In this document: one piece after another, positions 60,210 through 64,000 of the stretch
Numbering within the stretch: position 1 is the first letter of the stretch
How the letters are laid out: every line of letters begins with the position of its first letter
From: Shouchella miscanthi
GTDB taxonomy: Bacteria; Bacillota; Bacilli; Bacillales; Bacillaceae_D
NCBI RefSeq assembly: GCF_007725405.1
Contig: NZ_CP042163.1
Span: 248,001 to 312,000, forward strand
DNA length: 64,000 nt
Direction of reading: 5' to 3'
Notes under the pieces: model-generated
Databases searched by the model: none
Seen by the model: the letters and a program-made list of their open reading frames with translations, nothing else
Told to the model about the DNA's origin: nothing
Translations under genes and position numbers: made by a program

Positions 60210-60708
60210 AGGCATTTGGAAAAGACGGATCTGATTTTAATTCCCGGATTTGATCAATATGGCGTTGCTCGTGATATGTCCGTAAGTCAACCCATTGTTG
60301 TAGAGATAAACGACCAAAGACAGGATGCTTTGCTGATTGTTTATCAAGTCGATCCTGTTCAGTAGTCGCCACTTCTTCGTCAAGTAGCTGCTTTTCTTGC
60401 TGTAACCGCTCAAGCAAGGTAGTTTTAAAAAACGGGCCAGGGTTAGGGGCGACGATATCTGGAGCTTCAATTTTAATTGAACGGTCTAATGCTCGTTCAA
60501 TTGGTTTAATCGGTGCTTCGTCTTCTTTATTTTTGGTTAGCGTGTATTGCAACGTTAATAAGACTTGATGATCCATTTTAATTAAGTGATCACATACTTC
60601 TCCAATGGTCCAATTCGAGTTAATACGGAAGTTAAGCTGTTCGTCTGTCAAAGCATCTAGTTCTTGTACTAATTGATTTCGAACATCCATTCTACTTACG
60701 TTAGGCAT
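60208..60708 (-). CDS. DinB family protein
   Basis: 166 residues, four-helix DinB bundle. Metal-type histidines are seen in NWTIGEVCDHLIKMDHQ and in the C-terminal WVDLRTYHEQRHIDQIREL (HxxxH-like), the pattern of DinB_2/YfiT. Function unknown, possibly thiol-dependent transfer. ATG at 60708 follows AAGGAG by 9 bases; the open frame extends 27 codons upstream without a site. Confidence 0.8.
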   Translation of the reverse strand: MPNVSRMDVRNQLVQELDALTDEQLNFRINSNWTIGEVCDHLIKMDHQVLLTLQYTLTKNKEDEAPIKPIERALDRSIKIEAPDIVAPNPGPFFKTTLLERLQQEKQLLDEEVATTEQDRLDKQSAKHPVFGRLSLQQWVDLRTYHEQRHIDQIRELKSDPSFPNA

Positions 60709-60780
60709 ATCGCATGTCTCCTTTTTCAATCGATGTAGCTTGTTTTCGCTATTAACCGTGAAAGTCCTTGTCCCTTTTTG

Positions 60781-60808
60781 TTGAATCAAAGTGATTTTAG
60801 TGTAAAAT
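60781..60808 (+). promoter_or_regulatory. Promoter of the cat leader transcript
   Basis: TTGAAT (60781-60786), 16 bp and TAAAAT (60803-60808), about 80 bases before the leader peptide. Confidence 0.55.
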
Positions 60809-60890
60809 ACGATAAAAGATAACCTATCATCACGCGATGGTACAGTCGTTCAGTTAATCGCAAAAGTCACTGTCATAAAGGAGTGAGTAG

Positions 60891-60920
60891 ATGGTTAAAA
60901 CAGATAAGCTAGCCTCCTAA
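60891..60920 (+). CDS. Leader peptide of chloramphenicol-inducible translational attenuator
   Basis: ATG GTT AAA ACA GAT AAG CTA GCC TCC TAA encodes MVKTDKLAS. The MVKTDK start is the known ribosome-stalling leader of cat-86 and staphylococcal cat genes. AAAGGAG precedes it. Its last codons form the left arm of the hairpin that hides the cat ribosome binding site, so a drug-stalled ribosome would open the stem. Confidence 0.9.
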   Translation: MVKTDKLAS

Positions 60921-60946
60921 ACTAGAAACGATTTCATTTAGGAGGC
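60912..60946 (+). promoter_or_regulatory. Attenuator stem-loop hiding the cat ribosome binding site
   Basis: GCCTCCTAAA (60912-60921) pairs perfectly with TTTAGGAGGC (60937-60946) around a 15-base loop. The right arm contains AGGAGG, the cat Shine-Dalgarno sequence, 7 bases before the ATG. Confidence 0.92.
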
Positions 60947-60952
60947 GGAAAT

Positions 60953-61603
60953 ATGACATTTACAGTGATAAATCGAAGAAGATGGAAGCGCGAAGAAATG
61001 TTTGCGCATTATATAAAGCAAAAGACCACATTTAGCATAACAACGGAGCTCCAAGTAGATGTGCTGTACAAAAGGGTGAAGCAAAAAGGATATAAATTTT
61101 ATCCGGCCTTTCTCTATATGGTGACATCTGTTGTTAACAATCATGTAGCCTTTCGAATGAGCTTTAACCAAGAAGGAGAGCTTGGCTATTGGTCTCACCT
61201 TGAACCGGTCTATACGATTTTTCATGAGAAGACAAAGCTTATCTCAGGTATTTGGACGTCAATGAATAAACACTTTGGTCACTTTCATACATCTTACTTA
61301 CAGGATGCTATGACGTATCAAGGTAGCCAAGCGCTTTTTCCAAAAAAGCAGGTGCCTGAAAATGCGGTTTCCATTTCAATGATACCGTGGACATCTTTTA
61401 CAGGGTTTAACTTAATGATTCATCAAGACATCAATCATCTTCTTCCTATCGTTACTGCTGGGAAGCTAATTGAAAAAAATCAATCGCTCTACTTGCCTGT
61501 ATCATTACAAGTCCACCATGCTGTTTGCGATGGATACCATGCAAGTGTCTTTATGAACGATTGTCAACGAATGGCTAATCAAGCACATGAATGGTTGAAA
61601 TAA
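60953..61603 (+). CDS. cat: Chloramphenicol O-acetyltransferase, type A
   Basis: 216 residues, the normal length of type A CAT trimers. Catalytic His in VHHAVCDGYHAS (HHAVCDG), chloramphenicol-pocket region FRMSFNQEGELGYWSHLEPV with YTIFHEKT, and SISMIPWTSFTGFNL. It acetylates the 3-hydroxyl of chloramphenicol with acetyl-CoA. The MVKTDK leader and RBS-sequestering hairpin directly upstream predict chloramphenicol-induced translation. Base composition is like the neighbours and there is no IS or plasmid gene nearby, so it looks resident in the chromosome. Confidence 0.92.
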   Translation: MTFTVINRRRWKREEMFAHYIKQKTTFSITTELQVDVLYKRVKQKGYKFYPAFLYMVTSVVNNHVAFRMSFNQEGELGYWSHLEPVYTIFHEKTKLISGIWTSMNKHFGHFHTSYLQDAMTYQGSQALFPKKQVPENAVSISMIPWTSFTGFNLMIHQDINHLLPIVTAGKLIEKNQSLYLPVSLQVHHAVCDGYHASVFMNDCQRMANQAHEWLK

Positions 61604-61610
61604 AGCGTAA

Positions 61611-61641
61611 ACACCAATTCTAAAAAGAATTGGTGTTTTTC
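61611..61641 (+). terminator. Terminator after cat
   Basis: AACACCAATTCT pairs perfectly with AGAATTGGTGTT, followed by TTT. Confidence 0.9.
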
Positions 61642-61696
61642 ATTCGATTGAAATTTCATTTTCAGGGAATGAATAATGTAGGAAAGGAGTGTTAGA

Positions 61697-62632
61697 ATGC
61701 GTGCAGTAGCAATTGATCAGTATGGTGGGATTGAACAGCTGAAAGAAATAGAAATGGAAAGACCAACGGTAGAATCGGGACAGGTACTCGTTCGTTTAGA
61801 AGCGACATCGATTAACCCAATTGATTGGAAGCTCCGTGAAGGATACTTACAGCAGATGCTAGATTGGTCCTTTCCCATTGTGTTAGGTTGGGATGCGGCT
61901 GGTGTTATTGAAGAGGTAGGAGAAGAAGTAACAGAGTGGAAAGTAGGAGATCGGGTTTTTGCTCGTCCAGAAACGACGCCACATGGCACGTATGCCGAAT
62001 TTGTAGCCGTGGACGCCCATTTATTGTCTTTTATACCTGATAATATGACTTCTGTAGAGGCGGCAGCTGTTCCTCTTGCAGGACTAACGGCATGGCAGTC
62101 ACTCTTTACCTATGGCCATTTAACAAAAGGAGATCGAGTGTTAATTCACGCTGGCGCAGGTGGTGTCGGTCACCTGGCAATTCAACTAGCAAAACATGCA
62201 GGGGCATACGTTTATACGACCGCTAGTAAAAAAAACCATGAGCTCGTTAAAAAATTAGGGGCTGATGAAGTGATTGATTATAAAACGGAATCGTTTGAAG
62301 AGCGCTTATCCGAGCTAGATCTTGTTTTTGATACAGTTGGAGGAGATGTCCAGTTCAATAGCTACAAGGTGCTAAAAAAGAAAACCGGTCGACTTGTTAC
62401 AATTGTGGGCGTACCAGACGAAAAGGAAGCCGCTAGGTACGATGTTAAAGCCCATGGTGTATGGCTAAAACCTGACGGTGAACAATTAAAACGGCTAGCA
62501 GGCCTTATGGAAGAAAGCCAGCTAAAAGTGGTCATTCATGCGTCTTATCCTTTTGGGGAAAAAGGAATAAAAGACGCCCACTCTCTTAGTGAAACGGGCC
62601 ATGTATCAGGAAAAATCGTCATTACGTTTTAA
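61697..62632 (+). CDS. NADP-dependent MDR oxidoreductase (quinone reductase type)
   Basis: 311 residues of the zinc-free medium-chain dehydrogenase group. GroES-like N-terminal domain (SINPIDWKLREGYLQ, VLGWDAAGVIEEVG, GDRVFARPE) and Rossmann domain with HAGAGGVGHLAIQLAKHAGA, DLVFDTVGGDVQ, and a SGKIVITF end. No structural zinc Cys cluster. It would reduce quinones or enones with NADPH. AAAGGAG lies 7 bases before the ATG. Own terminator. Confidence 0.9.
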   Translation: MRAVAIDQYGGIEQLKEIEMERPTVESGQVLVRLEATSINPIDWKLREGYLQQMLDWSFPIVLGWDAAGVIEEVGEEVTEWKVGDRVFARPETTPHGTYAEFVAVDAHLLSFIPDNMTSVEAAAVPLAGLTAWQSLFTYGHLTKGDRVLIHAGAGGVGHLAIQLAKHAGAYVYTTASKKNHELVKKLGADEVIDYKTESFEERLSELDLVFDTVGGDVQFNSYKVLKKKTGRLVTIVGVPDEKEAARYDVKAHGVWLKPDGEQLKRLAGLMEESQLKVVIHASYPFGEKGIKDAHSLSETGHVSGKIVITF

Positions 62633-62641
62633 TGAAAGTGG

Positions 62642-62675
62642 AGTTCTTCTTTCTCGCAAAGAAGGACTTTTTTTT
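62642..62675 (+). terminator. Terminator after the oxidoreductase gene
   Basis: AGTTCTTCTTT pairs with AAAGAAGGACT (one G-U), then a long T-run. Confidence 0.88.
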
Positions 62676-62689
62676 ATTTTTTCTAACTG

Positions 62690-62749
62690 AAATAAAATTT
62701 TATTTATAATGATTTAATAATTGACATATAATTTCAGTAGAATGATAAT
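62690..62749 (+). promoter_or_regulatory. murQ promoter with upstream perfect palindrome
   Basis: TTGACA (62721-62726), 17 bp and GATAAT (62744-62749) form a strong sigma-A promoter. The 16-bp perfect palindrome AAATAAAATTTTATTT lies at 62690-62705, just upstream. It is a candidate operator for an RpiR/MurR-type regulator, which could be encoded beyond the window. Confidence 0.6.
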
Positions 62750-62855
62750 AAGAGTAGGTAACAAGCTTTTAATGGACTCCTTTCAACTTTTCATGTGAAT
62801 AACGTTCGTTAAAAGTGTTTTGGCTTATTAGGAACTAGAGTGAAGGATGTGAGCA

Positions 62856-63749
62856 GTGTTGTTAGACAAATTACAGACGGAACTACGAAACATTCGTTCC
62901 ATGAATCTCGACGAAATGAATCGCTACGATATTCTCAAGTTAATGAATGAAGAAGATGCGACAGTGCCAACAGCAATTGAACGCGCACTTGAAGAAATTG
63001 AAGCAGCGACAACCCTTGTCATTGATTCCCTTTCTTCTGGTGGCAGGCTTATTTATGCTGGTGCGGGAACATCTGGACGTTTAGGCGTGCTAGATGCAGT
63101 TGAGTGCACACCAACATTTGATATGCCGGCAGAGCGGGTGTTAGGTCTTATAGCAGGAGGAGAGGGTGCTTTTTTAAAAGCAGTTGAAGGAGCTGAAGAC
63201 GAGCGTATTCTTGGTGCGAATGAATGTAAGCGCATTAATGTATCCGAGAAAGATACTATTATTGCGTTAGCAGCAAGTGGGCGCACCCCTTATGCAATTG
63301 GTGTATTAGAGGAAGCAAACAAAAGGGGCGCTCATACGGTAGCGATTAGTTGTAATCGTCATGCAGAAATGAGTCCCTATGCAGATGTTGCGATAGAACT
63401 GGAAACGGGTCCAGAAGTACTGACTGGCTCAACCCGCTTAAAAGCAGGAACGGCGCAAAAGCTTGTATTAAACATGATTTCGACGGTTTCCATGATTGGT
63501 ATTGGCAAAGTGTATCAAAATTTAATGGTAGATGTTCAGCCGACGAATGCAAAGCTTGTTGAACGCTCAAAACGAATTGTCATGGAAGCAACCGATGCGA
63601 ATGCAGGAGATGCCGAACGTGCTTTACAAGAAGCGGATGGTCATGTGAAAACGGCGATCGTCATGCTACTGTTAGACTGCACTGGACACGAGGCAAAAGC
63701 GAAATTAGAAAAGGCGAATGGGTTTATTCGAAAAGCAGTGAATTCATAA
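62856..63749 (+). CDS. murQ: N-acetylmuramic acid 6-phosphate etherase
   Basis: 297 residues, SIS fold. Conserved IYAGAGTSGRLGVLDAVECT, ERVLGLIAGGEGAFLKAVEG and TGSTRLKAGTAQKLVLNMIS motifs, with a UBA-like C-terminal helix pair (DANAGDAERALQEADGHVKT). It splits the lactyl ether of MurNAc-6-phosphate to GlcNAc-6-phosphate and lactate in wall recycling. GTG at 62856 has AAGGATG upstream. The PTS gene follows after 16 bases. Confidence 0.95.
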   Translation: MLLDKLQTELRNIRSMNLDEMNRYDILKLMNEEDATVPTAIERALEEIEAATTLVIDSLSSGGRLIYAGAGTSGRLGVLDAVECTPTFDMPAERVLGLIAGGEGAFLKAVEGAEDERILGANECKRINVSEKDTIIALAASGRTPYAIGVLEEANKRGAHTVAISCNRHAEMSPYADVAIELETGPEVLTGSTRLKAGTAQKLVLNMISTVSMIGIGKVYQNLMVDVQPTNAKLVERSKRIVMEATDANAGDAERALQEADGHVKTAIVMLLLDCTGHEAKAKLEKANGFIRKAVNS

Positions 63750-63765
63750 GAGGAAGGTGAAGTGC

Positions 63766-64000
63766 ATGAACAAAGACCAACAAATGGCCTCAGCTATTTT
63801 AAAGCATGTTGGTGGAAAAGAGAATGTTGACAACCTCACGAACTGCATGACAAGAGTACGTATTAGGGCAAAAGACGACACGGCGGTGGATAAGGAAGGC
63901 TTAAAAAAAATTGATGGGGTTATGGGTGTAGTAGAAGACGATACATGGCAAATTGTCGTCGGCCCAGGAACGGTGAATGTCGTCACAGCAGAAATTCAAA
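63766..64000 (+). CDS. murP: PTS transporter EIIB domain, start of MurNAc-specific EIIBC (cut by window edge)
   Basis: The first 78 residues form an EIIB-Glc type domain: SAILKHVGGKENVDNLTNCM with the phosphorylated Cys in NCMTRVRIR, then VMGVVEDDTWQIVVGPG. The EIIC part lies outside the window. Its place directly after murQ indicates a MurNAc (MurP) carrier that imports and phosphorylates MurNAc for MurQ. GAGGAAGG precedes the ATG at 63766. Confidence 0.85.
   Translation, partial: MNKDQQMASAILKHVGGKENVDNLTNCMTRVRIRAKDDTAVDKEGLKKIDGVMGVVEDDTWQIVVGPGTVNVVTAEIQ

Noticed and set aside
1-64000. CRISPR array, prophage or defence island
   Set aside because: I saw no regularly spaced repeats, cas genes, integrase or phage structural genes, and no restriction or abortive-infection module apart from a generic CPBP protease.

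Overview
The window looks like chromosome of a low-to-moderate GC, endospore-forming member of the Bacillaceae. The evidence is the sigW-rsiW-cdaA-cdaR-glmM-glmS order, a glmS ribozyme, T-box leaders, Spo0E-, YjcZ- and CotD-like sporulation proteins, and strong AGGAGG-type ribosome binding sites. Acidic lipoproteins, a BCCT osmolyte carrier and the general gene set suggest an alkaliphilic or halotolerant Bacillus relative (Shouchella/Alkalihalobacillus type). That placement is inference, not proof.

Layout. 1-14.7 kb is an accessory-like stretch of short operons: an ABC-F protein, CPBP protease, MerR regulator, three GNAT acetyltransferases, a kptA stub, a nucleotidyltransferase, a DUF4352 lipoprotein, a degenerate IS3/IS150-group insertion that appears to split a terminator, YxeA and MepB proteins, a PadR/DUF2812 pair with a double operator, a polysaccharide deacetylase and a YjcZ sporulation protein. 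14.8-15.65 kb holds a tRNA-5S rRNA-tRNA cluster (Glu, 5S, Val, Tyr, Gln, Lys, Ala). 15.7-23.2 kb is the conserved core: Spo0E-like, SigW with its anti-sigma factor, diadenylate cyclase and its regulator, GlmM, then the glmS ribozyme and GlmS. Together these link envelope stress, c-di-AMP and amino-sugar supply.

23.3-32.9 kb carries an RsbR-like STAS protein, an LCP cell-wall ligase, lipoproteins, a T-box leader in front of a GNAT acetyltransferase, an ArsR/MFS pair and an S66 peptidase. 32.9-42.7 kb has a DeoR regulator with a sugar acetyltransferase, HAD and HD phosphohydrolases, an isochorismatase-type hydrolase, a MurE paralogue with an unusual specificity motif, an aldehyde dehydrogenase divergent from an AdhR-like MerR regulator, and WrbA. 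42.8-53.9 kb has a DUF2268 protease gene broken by two in-frame stops, trpS under a Trp T-box, a SLAP-domain protein, a BCCT carrier fused to a TrkA-C/RCK-C domain, a NupC nucleoside transporter and an AI-2E-type permease. 54-64 kb has NAD(P)HX repair, a PepSY lipoprotein, an S51 peptidase, a MerR/ABC exporter pair, a chloramphenicol acetyltransferase with an intact MVKTDK-leader attenuator, an MDR oxidoreductase, and the start of the murQ-murP MurNAc operon.

I found no CRISPR array, prophage or recognisable defence island, and no clearly new multi-gene system. The most unusual items are the T-box-controlled acetyltransferase, the BCCT/RCK-C fusion, the MurE paralogue with DDLN in place of DNPR, and several broken genes or elements that can be read at base level.
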